Below are positions 36,342 through 46,628 of a stretch of 52,257 nucleotides of DNA, in pieces. The position numbers were made by a program, and so were the translations under genes. Position 1 is the stretch's first letter. Every line of letters begins with the position of its first letter. Below the pieces are notes generated by a model that was not told where the DNA came from, ran no database searches, and saw only the letters and a list, made by a program, of their open reading frames with translations. Source of the stretch: Pseudonocardia sp. (GTDB lineage Bacteria > Actinomycetota > Actinomycetes > Mycobacteriales > Pseudonocardiaceae); the NCBI GenBank assembly GCA_019244295.1, contig JAFASX010000045.1, forward strand, positions 1 to 52,257, written 5' to 3'.

Positions 36342-37121
36342 GTGGGAGGTCGAGCGACACCGGGCCCGCAAGAGGACCGATCAGCGCTGCTTTCGCAGCT
36401 TGACGTCGACTTGGACGCCGAGCTCCTGATGCTGGCTTTGACTCATCGCTCTTACGCATATGAGCACGGCGGGCTGCCGACGAACGAGCGGTTGGAGTTT
36501 CTGGGTGATGCCGTGCTCAGTGTCATCGTTACCGAGCGGCTGTACCGTTCTCACCCGGACCTGCCCGAAGGGCAGTTAGCTAAGCTGCGGGCCAGCGTGG
36601 TCAGCATGACCGCTTTGGCTTCGGTGGCCAGGGAGCTGGGTCGGCCGGCCTCGGATAATGACGGGCACCACGGTTTGGGTGGCTACCTCTACCTCGGGCG
36701 GGGCGAGGAGCTCACCGGGGGTCGAGACAAAGCCAGTATTCTCGCCGACGCCACTGAGGCCCTGATCGGTGCGGTCTACCTGCAGCATGGCCTGGAGACA
36801 GCTCGAATGGTCGTGGAGCGGCTTTTCGATGCCTTGTTGCGGGCGGCGCCTCTGCTGGGTGCCGGGTTGGACTGGAAAACCAGCTTGCAGGAGCTGACCG
36901 CATCGCGGGAGCTGGGCGTCCCGGATTATCGGATCACCGGAGACGGGCCGGACCATGCCAAGACGTTCACGGCGGTCGCCGTGGTGGCCGGTGGTGAGCT
37001 GGGCGCGGGCGTTGGGCGTACCAAGAAGGAAGCCGAGCAGAAGGCAGCCGAAATGGCTTGGCGTGCGCTCTCCGGCAGTGGGCCGTCAAGTACTACCCAA
37101 CCCGGCGCGGACGCCCAGTAG
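36342..37121 (+). CDS. rnc: Ribonuclease III
   Basis: A 259-residue double-stranded-RNA endonuclease for rRNA and mRNA processing. The signature [20 protein letters not shown] (about 48-67) holds the catalytic acidic residues; a second catalytic block is [20 protein letters not shown]. The C-terminal dsRNA-binding domain (about 180-248) reads [39 protein letters not shown] ... [17 protein letters not shown] short extra loop (ASDNDGHHG) precedes [10 protein letters not shown]. The GTG at 36342 is the only reasonable start. mutM begins 8 bp after the stop. Confidence 0.97.
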   Translation: MGGRATPGPQEDRSALLSQLDVDLDAELLMLALTHRSYAYEHGGLPTNERLEFLGDAVLSVIVTERLYRSHPDLPEGQLAKLRASVVSMTALASVARELGRPASDNDGHHGLGGYLYLGRGEELTGGRDKASILADATEALIGAVYLQHGLETARMVVERLFDALLRAAPLLGAGLDWKTSLQELTASRELGVPDYRITGDGPDHAKTFTAVAVVAGGELGAGVGRTKKEAEQKAAEMAWRALSGSGPSSTTQPGADAQ

Positions 37122-37129
37122 CCGTCGCC

Positions 37130-38005
37130 GTGCCCGAGCTGCCCGAGGTTGAGGTGGTGCGCCGAGGCCTTGCTGAACACATGGTGGGTCGTCAGGTGGC
37201 GGATGCCCAGGTGCTGCATCCGCGTGCCGTGCGTCGCCACGCGGCCGGTCCGACGGACCTGGTGGCGCGGCTGCGCGGCCGCACAATCACGGCGGCTTGC
37301 CGTCGGGGTAAGTATCTGTGGCTGGTAACCGAGTGCGCGGACGCGGTGCTTGCCCATCTCGGGATGAGCGGCCAGCTGCTCGTGTCGGAACCATCGGTGC
37401 CGGCGCACAAGCATCTCCGGGCACGGTTGGTCTTCGCCGATGGCGGGCCCGAGCTGCGGTTTGTCGACCAGCGCACCTTCGGTGGACTGAGCGTGGAGCC
37501 GCTGGTCGGTGGCCAGGACCCGCTGCCGGCACCGATCAGGCATATCGCGCGGGACCCGATGGACCCAGCGTTCGATCTCGAAGCCGCCGTCACGTCGCTG
37601 CGGGCCCGCCGTACCGAGCTCAAACGCGCGCTGCTGGATCAGACCCTGGTTTCCGGTATCGGCAACATTTACGCTGACGAGGCACTCTGGCGGGCCCGGC
37701 TACACGGCGCTCGCCAGACAGCGACACTGCAGCACCGCGCGGCGCGTGCGGTGCTGTGCGCCGCTGGCGAGGTAATGGCTGAGGCGCTCGCTCAGGGCGG
37801 TACCTCGTTCGATGCCCTCTACGTCAACGTCAACGGCAACTCTGGTTACTTCGACCGCTCGCTGAAGGCCTACGGCCAAGCCGATTGGCCCTGCGCTCGC
37901 TGTGGTACCCCGATTCGGCGCGAGCCGTTCATGAATCGATCGTCCTACAGCTGTCCGCGTTGTCAGCCCCGGCCCCGCAACCGTAAACCTAACCCGCTGC
38001 CCTGA
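37130..38005 (+). CDS. mutM: Formamidopyrimidine-DNA glycosylase
   Basis: A 291-residue bifunctional glycosylase/AP lyase removing 8-oxoguanine. The catalytic Pro1-Glu2 motif [13 protein letters not shown] must follow the initiator directly, which fixes the start at GTG 37130. Other blocks are [21 protein letters not shown], the helix-two-turn-helix region [25 protein letters not shown] and the C-terminal zinc finger CARCGTP...YSCPRCQP. The 3' end overlaps the convergent KimA-like gene by 17 bp, marking one edge of the potassium island. Confidence 0.97.
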   Translation: MPELPEVEVVRRGLAEHMVGRQVADAQVLHPRAVRRHAAGPTDLVARLRGRTITAACRRGKYLWLVTECADAVLAHLGMSGQLLVSEPSVPAHKHLRARLVFADGGPELRFVDQRTFGGLSVEPLVGGQDPLPAPIRHIARDPMDPAFDLEAAVTSLRARRTELKRALLDQTLVSGIGNIYADEALWRARLHGARQTATLQHRAARAVLCAAGEVMAEALAQGGTSFDALYVNVNGNSGYFDRSLKAYGQADWPCARCGTPIRREPFMNRSSYSCPRCQPRPRNRKPNPLP

Positions 38006-39845
38006 TCGGCTTCGTTGAGAGCGGTGGCGATAGGCGGACGCGCTCGAGTCGGAACCGCAGCCGGCAAATCACGGCGTCGGTATGCCGACCCACATACCGA
38101 GCGACAGTGCCGCCTCGGCGGTTGAATAGCGGTCGTTCCCACCAGTGCTCTGGCTCTACTTCGCCGATCAGCACGATCACGTGTTCTTCTTTTAGCGAGC
38201 GCACGAAGCGCGCGATCGGCGGACCGAGGACCCGGTGCGCGGAGTCGAGCAGCACCAGCCGCGCATCGGGTTGCCACTGTGACCAGCGTTGTTCGAACTC
38301 CCGGGTGGCGGCGACCTCGTCCGGCTCGGTGCCGAATACCACATGGACCGCGATCACCTGATCGCCCATGGACAGGGCTGCGGACAATGTGCGCTCGGCC
38401 AGTCGGGTGATCGAGACGATGGGAACCACGATAACCGCCGGCGCCGCGCGTGGATTCGCCGGCTGGACATCCACGCCGAGCTCGGCTCCGATGCGCTGGT
38501 ACGCCCGCTGCACGCCGGCGAACAAGGCCACCAACAGCGGCACCACCAGGACGATCAGCCAGGCGCCCTCGACGAACTTCTCGGCAATGATGACCACGGC
38601 GGCAATGGTGGTGAGCACCGCACCGATCGCGTTGATCACCAGCCGCAGCCACCAGCGGGTGCCTCGGGTTGTCCACCAGTGCACGACCATCCCAGCCTGG
38701 CATAGCGCGAACCCGATGAACACCCCGACCGCGAACATGGGGACCAGGACGTTGACCTCGCCGCCGGAGAACAGCAACAGTCCGCCGGCCAGCGCGGTTA
38801 GCACCGCCAGCCCGGACCGGTACACCTGTCGGTCGGCGCGCAGCCCGAAGATGTGCGGCAAAGCCCCATCGCGGGCAAGTCGGGCCAGCAGCACAGGCAT
38901 CCCGCCGTAAGAGGTGTTCGCGGCCAGCATGAGCAGCACCACAGTGGCGAACTGCACGACTAGGTAGCCGAACCCCGATCCGATCGAGCCCTCGGCCAGC
39001 AGGGACAACACGGTTCTGCCATCAGTCGGCCGCACGTCAAATTGCTGTATCAGCAACGCCAGGCCGATCAACAGCGTGCCCAGCGTTACCCCGAGGCCAA
39101 GCTCGGCGAGCCTGGCCCTGCGCGCGCGGGGTTGGCGAAATGACGGTGTCGCGTTCGCGATCGCCTCAATGCCGGTCAGCGCCGCGCAGCCGTTGGCGAA
39201 CGCGGCAAGCACCAGCAGCACCCCCACCGAAGCGGTTACGGACGCTTGGCTCGGCGGCGGCAGGGGGTGCACCGGATGGCCCCGGACGAGGCCGACCACG
39301 ATCAGCACCACCAGCGCGCCAACGAAGACCGCGGCCGGTGGCGCGAAAGCCTGGCCACCGGCCAGCACTCCGCGCAGGTTGACCCCGGCTACCACGAGCA
39401 GCGCGGCCAGGCACAGTTGCGGCGTCCACGGCAACAACCCGGGGAATGCCGAGGTCAGCGCCGCCACGCCAGCCGCGACCGACACCGCGACGTTGAGCAC
39501 GTAGTCCACCACCAGCGACGCCGCGGCAACCAAGCCGGCGCGTCGTCCCAGGTTCTCCTGAGCTACTGTGTAGGCGCCGCCGCCGTCCGGATACGCCGCG
39601 ATCACCTGCCGGTAGCAGACCACCAGCACCGCGAGCAGGGTCACGATCACCGCCGTCACCGGCAGGGTGAGCGCGATCCCGGCACCGCCAGCGGCCGCCA
39701 GGGCGAGCACGATCGCCTCGGGGCCATATGCGCAGGAGGCCAAGGCGTCCAGACCGAGGGCGGCCACCCCGGTCAGCACCCCAAGCCGGTGCCGATCCTC
39801 TGAGTCAGCGGGTGACGGGGTCTGGGCCGTCCTGGTGATCACCAT
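37989..39845 (-). CDS. kimA: APC-superfamily transporter, KimA-like potassium importer
   Basis: A 618-residue membrane protein with about 12 transmembrane helices and a cytosolic C-terminal domain (about 470-618). It follows the Bacillus subtilis KimA (YdaO) pattern: [80 protein letters not shown] and [21 protein letters not shown]. KimA is a proton-coupled high-affinity K+ importer. ATG 39845 is chosen because AGAGGTG lies upstream and it gives the KimA-like start; the frame extends to 39920. Location beside kdp and a cation antiporter supports a K+ role, but some relatives are amino-acid permeases. Confidence 0.8.
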   Translation of the reverse strand: MVITRTAQTPSPADSEDRHRLGVLTGVAALGLDALASCAYGPEAIVLALAAAGGAGIALTLPVTAVIVTLLAVLVVCYRQVIAAYPDGGGAYTVAQENLGRRAGLVAAASLVVDYVLNVAVSVAAGVAALTSAFPGLLPWTPQLCLAALLVVAGVNLRGVLAGGQAFAPPAAVFVGALVVLIVVGLVRGHPVHPLPPPSQASVTASVGVLLVLAAFANGCAALTGIEAIANATPSFRQPRARRARLAELGLGVTLGTLLIGLALLIQQFDVRPTDGRTVLSLLAEGSIGSGFGYLVVQFATVVLLMLAANTSYGGMPVLLARLARDGALPHIFGLRADRQVYRSGLAVLTALAGGLLLFSGGEVNVLVPMFAVGVFIGFALCQAGMVVHWWTTRGTRWWLRLVINAIGAVLTTIAAVVIIAEKFVEGAWLIVLVVPLLVALFAGVQRAYQRIGAELGVDVQPANPRAAPAVIVVPIVSITRLAERTLSAALSMGDQVIAVHVVFGTEPDEVAATREFEQRWSQWQPDARLVLLDSAHRVLGPPIARFVRSLKEEHVIVLIGEVEPEHWWERPLFNRRGGTVARYVGRHTDAVICRLRFRLERVRLSPPLSTKPIRAAG

Positions 39846-39926
39846 AGTGCACCTCTTCACGACCCGGGTACCGCCATGGCTCCGGGCCCGCCACAGGATG
39901 TGTGCGACACCTTCGCGCACGGTGCA

Positions 39927-39978
39927 TCAATACGCGATATTGACACTGGGAGTGAGCTAAATTTACGGGTTAGTCACT
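39927..39978. promoter_or_regulatory. Two inverted repeats upstream of the KimA-like gene
   Basis: A perfect repeat TCAATA-CGCGA-TATTGA (39927-39943) lies 81 bp before the start codon, and an imperfect one, AGTGAGCTAA (39951-39960)/TTAGTCACT (39970-39978), lies just further upstream with an AT-rich centre (AAATTTA). Their position fits promoter and operator. I looked for the conserved segments of the ydaO-type c-di-AMP riboswitch, known upstream of kimA in Bacillus, and did not recognise them. Confidence 0.45.
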
Positions 39979-40024
39979 GATCTCCTCTGTTGAGGATGCC
40001 CGTTGCGGGCTGAAAATTCGTCGC

Positions 40025-40048
40025 ACCAGTACCACCAGTACCACCAGC
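40025..40048. repeat. 9-bp tandem repeat (ACCAGTACC) between antiporter and KimA-like gene
   Basis: ACCAGTACC occurs at 40025-40033 and 40034-40042, followed by a partial third unit. It lies between the antiporter stop (40071) and the KimA-like promoter region. A small GCCCG-TTG-CGGGC hairpin lies at 39998-40010. No clear function; too short for a structured element. Confidence 0.6.
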
Positions 40049-40070
40049 CCCAGCGGCACCTATTTTCGAA

Positions 40071-41630
40071 CTAGAGCTCGTCGTCGCTCAGACCCGCTTG
40101 TTCCAGATCAAGGATGCGCTGGATCCGGCGTCGGTTGGCGTCGCTGATCGCCGCGCCGCGGTGCAGCCGGTCCAACTCGGCGGTCTCCACCGCGAGCAGG
40201 TCACGGCGCAGCTGCCGGTAGGCCGCCGGGTCGGTCTCCAGCTCTCCGTCACTGTTCCCCGCTTGGATACGGTCCAGACGGAGTTTCCAGCTGTGCCGCA
40301 GTTGCTCGATCGCGAACTCCGGCGCGCTCTCGTTGTCCGAGACGTCCTCGAGGTAGGCCAACGCCGCCTGGGCCAGCCGCATTCGTGCCTCGGTGCGTTC
40401 CTGGTGCAGCAGTCGAGGGGGCATAGCGATGCCGGTGCGCCTGACCAGCGGCGCGAGCGTGAAGCCCTGCACGACCAGGCTGATCACGATGACGGCGATG
40501 GTGAGCAGCAGGATCAAGTCCCGCTGCGGCAGCGGCCCGTCACCCATGCTCAGCGGGACGGACAGCGCGGCCGCGAGCGGTACCACGCCCCGCGTGCCCG
40601 CCCAGGACACGACGGCGGCGACCTGCCACGGGGACCGGCGCTCGTGGTGATGGCTGGTGATCGCCGAAAGCGGGAAGACCCATAGCACCCGCACGGCCAT
40701 CAGGATGGCCGCGAGTGCGAGCGCTTGCAGTGGCCAGGCATGGTCGGCGCCGGAAAGCCGGCGAATGAGCGCGGGGAGTTGCAATCCGATCAGGCTGAAT
40801 ACCACGCTCTCCAGCAGGAACACCACGGTGTCCAGCACCGCGCTAAGCTGAATGCGGGTGCTGGCCGTGGTGAGCCTGGTCACTTGGGTCTCGAGCACGA
40901 TGCTGGCCACGACGACGGCGGTAACTCCCGATGCGGACAGCGACTCTGCCAACACATACGCCGCGTACGGCGTAACCAGACACACCACCGTCTCCAGCAC
41001 CGGGTCTTCGGTGCGCCGCCGGATGAGAAAAGCCCCGGCGGCGACTAACGCCCCGGCCAACAAGCCCCCGCCGGCCAATACCCCGAACGCGGTGAGCGTC
41101 TTGGCCGCCGAGACCGAGCCGGTGGCTACCGCCACCAGAACCGCGAGGCGAAACAGCAGCAGGCTGGTGGCATCGTTGAACAGGCTCTCGGCCTGCACGA
41201 GCGCCTGGACCCGAGGCGGTAGGGCCAGCCGTCGTCCCAGCGCGGTGACCGCCACCGGGTCGGTGCTGGCCAGCACCGCGCCGAGCACGAACGCCGTCCT
41301 GAGCGGTAGCGGCGTCACCGCGCTCGCGACCACGCCCACCGCCGCCGCCGAGACCAGCACCAGCCCGATAGCCAGCACGGTCACCGGCCGCCACACCGCG
41401 CGTAGATCACGCCAGGCCAGCTCTTCTCCGGCGGCGGACAGCAGCGGCGGGAGGACTACCAGGCTGACGATGTCCGGAGTGACCTCGATCACCGGCACGT
41501 CGGGCAGCACCCCGACGATCACACCGGCGACGACGAGCAGTGAAGGAGCCGGTAACTGCAGTCGTTTGGCGAAGGTGGCTACGACGGTGGCCACCACAAC
41601 GAGGAACAGAACGGTCTCGACACTGCGCAT
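40071..41630 (-). CDS. CPA1-family monovalent cation/proton antiporter (NhaP/NHE type)
   Basis: A 519-residue integral membrane antiporter with about 12 transmembrane helices (about 1-410) and a hydrophilic, helical C-terminal tail (RTEARMRLAQAALAYLEDVSDNESAPEF...). The ion-binding signatures are ASTDPVAVTALGRRL (about 121-135) and AESLFNDATSLLLF, with the acidic ND motif typical of electroneutral CPA1 exchangers. It exchanges Na+ and/or K+ for H+. ATG 41630 is the natural start. It is divergent from the kdp operon and co-directional with the KimA-like gene, so K+ efflux or pH/Na+ balance is the likely job. Confidence 0.9.
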   Translation of the reverse strand: MRSVETVLFLVVVATVVATFAKRLQLPAPSLLVVAGVIVGVLPDVPVIEVTPDIVSLVVLPPLLSAAGEELAWRDLRAVWRPVTVLAIGLVLVSAAAVGVVASAVTPLPLRTAFVLGAVLASTDPVAVTALGRRLALPPRVQALVQAESLFNDATSLLLFRLAVLVAVATGSVSAAKTLTAFGVLAGGGLLAGALVAAGAFLIRRRTEDPVLETVVCLVTPYAAYVLAESLSASGVTAVVVASIVLETQVTRLTTASTRIQLSAVLDTVVFLLESVVFSLIGLQLPALIRRLSGADHAWPLQALALAAILMAVRVLWVFPLSAITSHHHERRSPWQVAAVVSWAGTRGVVPLAAALSVPLSMGDGPLPQRDLILLLTIAVIVISLVVQGFTLAPLVRRTGIAMPPRLLHQERTEARMRLAQAALAYLEDVSDNESAPEFAIEQLRHSWKLRLDRIQAGNSDGELETDPAAYRQLRRDLLAVETAELDRLHRGAAISDANRRRIQRILDLEQAGLSDDEL

Positions 41631-42003
41631 GGTCGACGTCAGCCTCCGCGATGTCGTGTGGCATGTGTGCCGACCAGACTTCCCGGCGCCCCCCGACTCG
41701 TACGGTACGGCAAAAACAAAGGTCGTCGACCATTTTGCGGTTGTTGCCGGCCTCCTCGTTGATCAAATCCAGCGCTGGGAAGTCGGCTTGCGTAACGGCC
41801 GCACCGCCTGTCTCGCCCGCATCGGGTGTCGCTGGATCGCCGGCGATGTGTTAGGAAAACGTTAGAAAATTACACGAATGTATTAAGGCGTTGTCGCGAC
41901 CACTCTTCGTGGTTCAATTTGATGATGTGTACTCAGCGCGCTGGTCGGCGTATCGCTCGTTCGCCGTACGGCTGGTTACGTGTGGGCTGATGGAGGAGCC
42001 GCG
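41631..42003. promoter_or_regulatory. 373-bp divergent control region between antiporter and kdp operon
   Basis: No gene is seen. On the kdp side, an AT-rich stretch stands out: GTTAGGAAAAC (41850-41860) and GTTAGAAAATT (41861-41871) form an 11-bp direct repeat, overlapped by an imperfect palindrome AATTACACGAATGTATT (41868-41884). Direct repeats at helical-turn spacing suit KdpE, an OmpR-type regulator. A small hairpin ACCAC-TCTTC-GTGGT follows (41900-41914). The kdp transcript would then carry an ~100-nt leader with GGAGGAG (41992-41998) before the first ATG. Confidence 0.55.
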
Positions 42004-42087
42004 ATGGCTGATCTGATCTTTGTCGTCCTGATCGTGGGAGTATTCGGGTTTTTGGCCGTCGTGCTGCGAGGGGTGGAGCGACTGTGA
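42004..42087 (+). CDS. 27-residue single-pass membrane micro-protein at the head of the kdp operon
   Basis: ATG 42004 has a strong GGAGGAG 5 bp upstream and opens a 27-codon frame, [20 protein letters not shown] followed by LRGVERL. The centre is one hydrophobic helix (about 4-20) and the end is basic, predicting an N-out or N-in single-pass protein. Its TGA overlaps the GTG of kdpF by 4 bp, so the two are translationally coupled. I recall similar unnamed frames before kdpF in other actinobacteria, but no function. By analogy with KdpF, it could stabilise or regulate the KdpFABC complex. Confidence 0.75.
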   Translation: MADLIFVVLIVGVFGFLAVVLRGVERL

Positions 42088-42173
42088 GCCTGGAAAATAT
42101 CGTTGGTTTGGTGGTTTCGGTGTTTCTGGCCGGCTATCTGGTGGTAGCCCTGGTGGCTCCGGAGAGGTTCTGA
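42084..42173 (+). CDS. kdpF: Potassium-transporting ATPase small subunit KdpF
   Basis: A 29-residue single-pass membrane peptide, [20 protein letters not shown] followed by VALVAPERF. The GY-LV-AL--PE-F pattern is the KdpF signature. KdpF packs against KdpA and stabilises the KdpFABC complex. The GTG start overlaps the preceding micro-ORF stop by 4 bp, and its TGA overlaps the kdpA ATG by one base. Confidence 0.92.
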   Translation: MSLENIVGLVVSVFLAGYLVVALVAPERF

Positions 42174-43834
42174 TGAGCGACACCGTCGCCGGATACCTGC
42201 AAGCGGCCGTATTGGTGCTCGCGCTAGCCCTGAGTTATCGGCCGCTGGGCGACTACATGGCCCACGTATTCACCTCGGAGAAGCATCTGCGTGGTGAGCG
42301 TTTCCTCTACCGGTTGATAGGCGTCGACCCCGACGCGGACCAGCGCTGGCCGATATACGCGAGAAGCATGCTCGCGTTCTCGGCGGTCTCGGTACTGTTC
42401 CTCTACGCGTTCCAGCGTCTGCAGAACCATCTGGTGTTGTCGCTCGGATTCGGGCCGGTCTCGCCCGACCAGTCATTCAATACCGCCGCGTCGTTCATCA
42501 CCAACACCAACTGGCAGTCCTACTCCGGCGAGTCCACTATGGGACATCTGGTGCAGATGGCCGGGTTGGCCGTGCAGAACTTCGCCTCTGCGGCGGTGGG
42601 CATCGCGGTGGTCATCGCTCTCGTGCGCGGCTTCGCCCGCGCCCAGACCGACCGGGTGGGAAACTTCTGGGTGGACCTGATCCGGGGATGCCTGCGGCTG
42701 CTGCTGCCGATCGCGTTCGTGTTCGCGCTGGTCCTGATGGCGGGCGGGCTGGTGGAGAACTTCTCCAGCCCGCACGACGTCACCACCTTGGCTGGAGCCC
42801 ACCAGTCCATCACCGGCGGCCCGGTCGCGTCCCAGGAAGTGATCAAGGAGCTGGGCACCAACGGGGGTGGCTTCTACAACGCCAACTCCGCGCATCCATT
42901 CGAGAACGCGAACCCGTTCACCAACCTCGTGGAAATCTATCTCCTGCTTGTCATTGCCTTCGCGCTACCCCGCACCTTCGGCAAGATGATCGGAGATAAT
43001 CGTCAGGGGTACGCGATCGTCGGCGTGATGGCGATTGTCTGGGCGGCGTCGGTGTCGGCGATCAGCTTTTTCGAGTCCGGTAAGTGGAGTGCCGCCGCTA
43101 TTGCCTCAGGCGGCGCCCTCGAAGGCAAAGAGGTTCGATTCGGGATTCCCGGATCGGCGTTGTTTGCTTCCTCTACCACGTTGACCTCGACCGGCGCGGT
43201 GAACTCCGCGCACGATTCCCTAAGCCCCTTCGGCGGCGGGATCGCGCTGTTCGACATGATGCTCGGGGAGATTGCCCCGGGCGGGGTTGGTTCCGGTCTG
43301 TACGGAATTCTGGTGCTCGCCGTCGTGACGGTCTTCGTGGCCGGGCTGATGGTGGGGCGGACCCCGGAGTATCTGAACAAGAAGATCCAGGCCCGTGAGA
43401 TCAAGCTGGTGTCGCTGTACATCTTAACCACTCCAGCGCTAGCGCTGATCGGTACGGCCATCGCCATCGCCTTGCCGGGGGAGCGCGCGGCTATCGCTAA
43501 CCCGGGTCCGCACGGGCTCAGCGAGGTGCTTTACGCCTTCACCTCCACCGCTAACAACAACGGTTCCGCGTTTGCCGGCCTTAACGTGAACACGGTCTGG
43601 TATGATACGGCGCTCGGCTTGGTGATGTTGCTCAGCCGCTTTGTCCCGATGCTCTTCGTGCTGGGGCTGGCGGGATCGTTCGCCCAGCAGAAGCCGACTC
43701 CGGCTTCGGTCGGCACGCTGCCCACGTATCGCCCGCTTTTCATGGTCATGTTGCTGGGCGTGCTGCTCATTGTGGTCGGTCTGACCTACTTCCCGGCTCA
43801 AGCCCTGGGCCCGATCGCGGAAGGGTTGTCCTAA
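42173..43834 (+). CDS. kdpA: Potassium-transporting ATPase channel subunit KdpA
   Basis: A 553-residue member of the superfamily of K+ transporters with about 10 transmembrane helices, providing the K+ selectivity filter of the high-affinity KdpFABC pump. The four filter repeats include [32 protein letters not shown] and the third and fourth repeats around [28 protein letters not shown] and [16 protein letters not shown]. It begins [29 protein letters not shown]. The stop TAA overlaps the kdpB ATG by one base. Confidence 0.97.
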   Translation: MSDTVAGYLQAAVLVLALALSYRPLGDYMAHVFTSEKHLRGERFLYRLIGVDPDADQRWPIYARSMLAFSAVSVLFLYAFQRLQNHLVLSLGFGPVSPDQSFNTAASFITNTNWQSYSGESTMGHLVQMAGLAVQNFASAAVGIAVVIALVRGFARAQTDRVGNFWVDLIRGCLRLLLPIAFVFALVLMAGGLVENFSSPHDVTTLAGAHQSITGGPVASQEVIKELGTNGGGFYNANSAHPFENANPFTNLVEIYLLLVIAFALPRTFGKMIGDNRQGYAIVGVMAIVWAASVSAISFFESGKWSAAAIASGGALEGKEVRFGIPGSALFASSTTLTSTGAVNSAHDSLSPFGGGIALFDMMLGEIAPGGVGSGLYGILVLAVVTVFVAGLMVGRTPEYLNKKIQAREIKLVSLYILTTPALALIGTAIAIALPGERAAIANPGPHGLSEVLYAFTSTANNNGSAFAGLNVNTVWYDTALGLVMLLSRFVPMLFVLGLAGSFAQQKPTPASVGTLPTYRPLFMVMLLGVLLIVVGLTYFPAQALGPIAEGLS

Positions 43835-45969
43835 TGTCGTCGCTCACTACCGTTGACACCCCGCCGACCCCGCGCGAGGACGGCTCCGCTGGCGGCCACA
43901 AGCGTCCGCGGCGGGTCTCGGCTGGTTCGCTCGACCCGGCGCAGCTGCTGCGCTCCACCCCTGACGCGCTGCGGAAGCTGGACCCAAGGATTCAACTGCG
44001 CAATCCGGTGATGTTCGTGGTCGAGATCGGCTCGGTGCTGACCACGCTGTCGGCGATCATTCACCCTACCGTCTTCGCGTGGGTGATCACCGTGTGGCTG
44101 TGGCTGACCGTGGTCTTCGCCAACCTGGCCGAGGCGGTCGCCGAAGGCCGGGGCAAAGCCCAAGCCGAGACGTTGCGCCGGACCAAGCGAGAGACCACCG
44201 CTCGCAAACTGATCGATTGGCGACCCGGCCAGTCACCTAGTATGAGCGTCGAGGAAAAGGTCGCCGGTTCGGCGCTGACACTGGGTGACCACGTCGTGGT
44301 CGAAGCAGGCGAGATCATTCCCGGTGACGGTGACGTGGTCGAGGGCATCGCCAGCGTCGATGAGTCGGCGATCACCGGCGAGTCGGCGCCAGTGATCCGG
44401 GAATCCGGCGGCGACCGCAGCGCGGTGACCGGGGGCACCAGCGTGCTGTCCGACCGGATCGTGGTCCGCATTACCTCTAAACCGGGTGAGACCTTCATCG
44501 ATCGGATGATCGCCCTGGTCGAGGGCGCGCAGCGGCAGAAGACACCGAACGAGATCGCGCTGAATATCCTGCTGGCCTCGTTGACCATTATCTTTCTGCT
44601 GGCGGTGGTGACCCTGCAGCCGATGGCGATGTACTCGGGGGCCGAGCAGAGCATCGTGGTGCTGGTTGCCTTGCTGGTGGCACTGATTCCCACGACGATT
44701 GGTGCCCTGTTGTCCGCGATCGGTATCGCCGGGATGGATCGGCTGGTGCAACGCAATGTGCTGGCCATGTCCGGTCGGGCGGTGGAGGCGGCCGGAGACG
44801 TCAACACCCTCCTGCTGGACAAGACCGGTACGATCACTTTGGGCAACCGTCAAGCCAGTGACTTCCTGCCGCTTCCCGGCGTCGAGATTGATCATCTGGC
44901 GGACGCCGCGCAGCTGTCCAGTCTCGCCGACGAGACTCCCGAGGGCCGCAGTATCGTGGTGCTGGCCAAGATCCGGCATGGCTTGCGCGAACGCGAACCT
45001 GGTGAGCTTGCCGGCGCACGGTTCATTGAATTCACCGCGCAGACTCGAATGAGCGGGGTCGACCTGGCCGAACACCACCAGGTACGCAAGGGAGCCGCGA
45101 ACGCCGTGACTGCCTGGGTACGCGAGCGCGGCGGCAACCCGGGCGCTGAACTCACCCAGATGGTGGAGACGATCTCAGCGGCCGGCGGTACGCCGCTGGT
45201 GGTGGCCGAGCGAGTGGGTACTACCGCCCGCGCGCTCGGAGTGATCCACCTCAAGGATGTGGTCAAGGAAGGAATCGCCGAGCGCTTCGCCGAGCTACGC
45301 GCGATGGGTATTCGGACGATTATGATCACCGGGGACAACCCGCTAACCGCCAAGGCGATAGCGGAAGAATCAGGCGTCGACGCCTTCCTGGCTGAAGCCA
45401 CTCCGGAAGACAAGATGGCGCTGATTCGCAAGGAGCAGGAAGGCAACAGGTTGGTCGCCATGACCGGCGACGGCACGAATGACGCCCCGGCGCTCGCTCA
45501 GGCCGATGTCGGTGTGGCCATGAACACTGGCACGTCGGCGGCCAAGGAAGCCGGGAATATGGTTGATCTCGACTCCAACCCGACCAAGCTCATCGAGATC
45601 GTCCAGATCGGTAAGCAACTGCTCATCACTCGAGGAGCGTTGACCACGTTCTCGATCACCAACGATGTGGCCAAGTACTTCGCCATCATCCCAGCGATGT
45701 TCGCTTCGGTCTACCCGGGGCTGGGCAAACTAAACATCATGGCCCTATACAGTCCAAATTCGGCCATCACCTCGGCGATCGTCTTCAACGCGTTGATCAT
45801 CGTTTTTCTGATCCCGTTGGCTCTGCATGGGGTGCGGTACCGGCCAGCGTCGGCTTCCACACTTCTGCGCCGCAACCTGCTGATCTACGGGGTGGGAGGC
45901 TTCATCCTGCCGTTCATCGGAATCAAGGCGTTCGATCTCATCATCCAGTTCATCCCAGGGATTCGGTGA
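43834..45969 (+). CDS. kdpB: Potassium-transporting P-type ATPase catalytic subunit KdpB
   Basis: A 711-residue P1-type ATPase that hydrolyses ATP to drive K+ uptake through KdpA. The phosphorylated Asp329 lies in [13 protein letters not shown]; the actuator TGES motif is at 181-184, where the serine corresponds to the inhibitory phosphoserine site of E. coli KdpB. The nucleotide/hinge region has [20 protein letters not shown] and [25 protein letters not shown]. The N-terminal 40 residues are variable and hydrophilic. Its TGA overlaps the kdpC GTG by 4 bp. Confidence 0.98.
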   Translation: MSSLTTVDTPPTPREDGSAGGHKRPRRVSAGSLDPAQLLRSTPDALRKLDPRIQLRNPVMFVVEIGSVLTTLSAIIHPTVFAWVITVWLWLTVVFANLAEAVAEGRGKAQAETLRRTKRETTARKLIDWRPGQSPSMSVEEKVAGSALTLGDHVVVEAGEIIPGDGDVVEGIASVDESAITGESAPVIRESGGDRSAVTGGTSVLSDRIVVRITSKPGETFIDRMIALVEGAQRQKTPNEIALNILLASLTIIFLLAVVTLQPMAMYSGAEQSIVVLVALLVALIPTTIGALLSAIGIAGMDRLVQRNVLAMSGRAVEAAGDVNTLLLDKTGTITLGNRQASDFLPLPGVEIDHLADAAQLSSLADETPEGRSIVVLAKIRHGLREREPGELAGARFIEFTAQTRMSGVDLAEHHQVRKGAANAVTAWVRERGGNPGAELTQMVETISAAGGTPLVVAERVGTTARALGVIHLKDVVKEGIAERFAELRAMGIRTIMITGDNPLTAKAIAEESGVDAFLAEATPEDKMALIRKEQEGNRLVAMTGDGTNDAPALAQADVGVAMNTGTSAAKEAGNMVDLDSNPTKLIEIVQIGKQLLITRGALTTFSITNDVAKYFAIIPAMFASVYPGLGKLNIMALYSPNSAITSAIVFNALIIVFLIPLALHGVRYRPASASTLLRRNLLIYGVGGFILPFIGIKAFDLIIQFIPGIR

Positions 45970-46619
45970 CGATCATGATTATGGCCACTCGACTGCCGAC
46001 ATCAGTCCGCCAGCATCTGGCCGCGCTGCGAGCCCTGCTCGTGCTGACCGTGCTGGTCGGCATCATCTACCCGCTGGTCGTCGCCGGGATCGGTCAACTG
46101 GTGTTTCCCAGCCAAGCCAATGGGTCGCTGGTGACGAAAGACGGAAAGGTGGTCGGCTCGAGCCTGCTCGGTCAGGCCTTCGTCGACGCGAAAGGAAACC
46201 CCCTTCCGCAGTGGTTCCAGCCTCGACCCTCGGTCGCATCCGACCCGTCGAACAACGCGGACCCCGGCTACAACCCACTGTTCTCCGGAGCGTCGAACAA
46301 AGGGCCGAGCAATACCGATCTGATCAAGCAAATCAATGATCGACGGACGGCTATCGCGGCTTTCGACGGCGTCCGGCCAGCGGACGTACCCGCCGATGCC
46401 GTCACCGCGAGCGCGTCGGGACTTGACCCTGATATTTCCCCGGCTTACGCCGATGAGCAGGTGAATCGCGTCGCCACCACCCGGAATCTCGATCCGGTCA
46501 GGGTCCGCGCGCTCGTCGCCGACCACACCAAGGGCAGAGTTCTTGGCATACTCGGGGAGCCCAGGGTCAACGTGGTCGAGCTCAATCTCGCCCTAGACCA
46601 GCTCAGCAACCCGAGGTAG
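45966..46619 (+). CDS. kdpC: Potassium-transporting ATPase subunit KdpC
   Basis: A 217-residue single-pass subunit with an N-terminal helix (about 17-38, [23 protein letters not shown]) and a large extracytoplasmic domain. Family blocks are [56 protein letters not shown] and [31 protein letters not shown]. It is thought to raise ATP or K+ affinity of the pump. The GTG start forms a GTGA overlap with kdpB; ATGs at codons 4 and 6 are alternatives. Confidence 0.96.
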   Translation: MTIMIMATRLPTSVRQHLAALRALLVLTVLVGIIYPLVVAGIGQLVFPSQANGSLVTKDGKVVGSSLLGQAFVDAKGNPLPQWFQPRPSVASDPSNNADPGYNPLFSGASNKGPSNTDLIKQINDRRTAIAAFDGVRPADVPADAVTASASGLDPDISPAYADEQVNRVATTRNLDPVRVRALVADHTKGRVLGILGEPRVNVVELNLALDQLSNPR

Positions 46620-46628
46620 GCCTCCACC

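Noticed and set aside
39998..40010. Intrinsic terminator after the antiporter gene
   Set aside because: The 5-bp stem has no T-tract on the transcribed side.
39846..40070. ydaO-type c-di-AMP riboswitch ahead of the KimA-like gene
   Set aside because: The conserved segments of that riboswitch are not visible by eye; a covariance-model search would be needed to exclude a divergent version.
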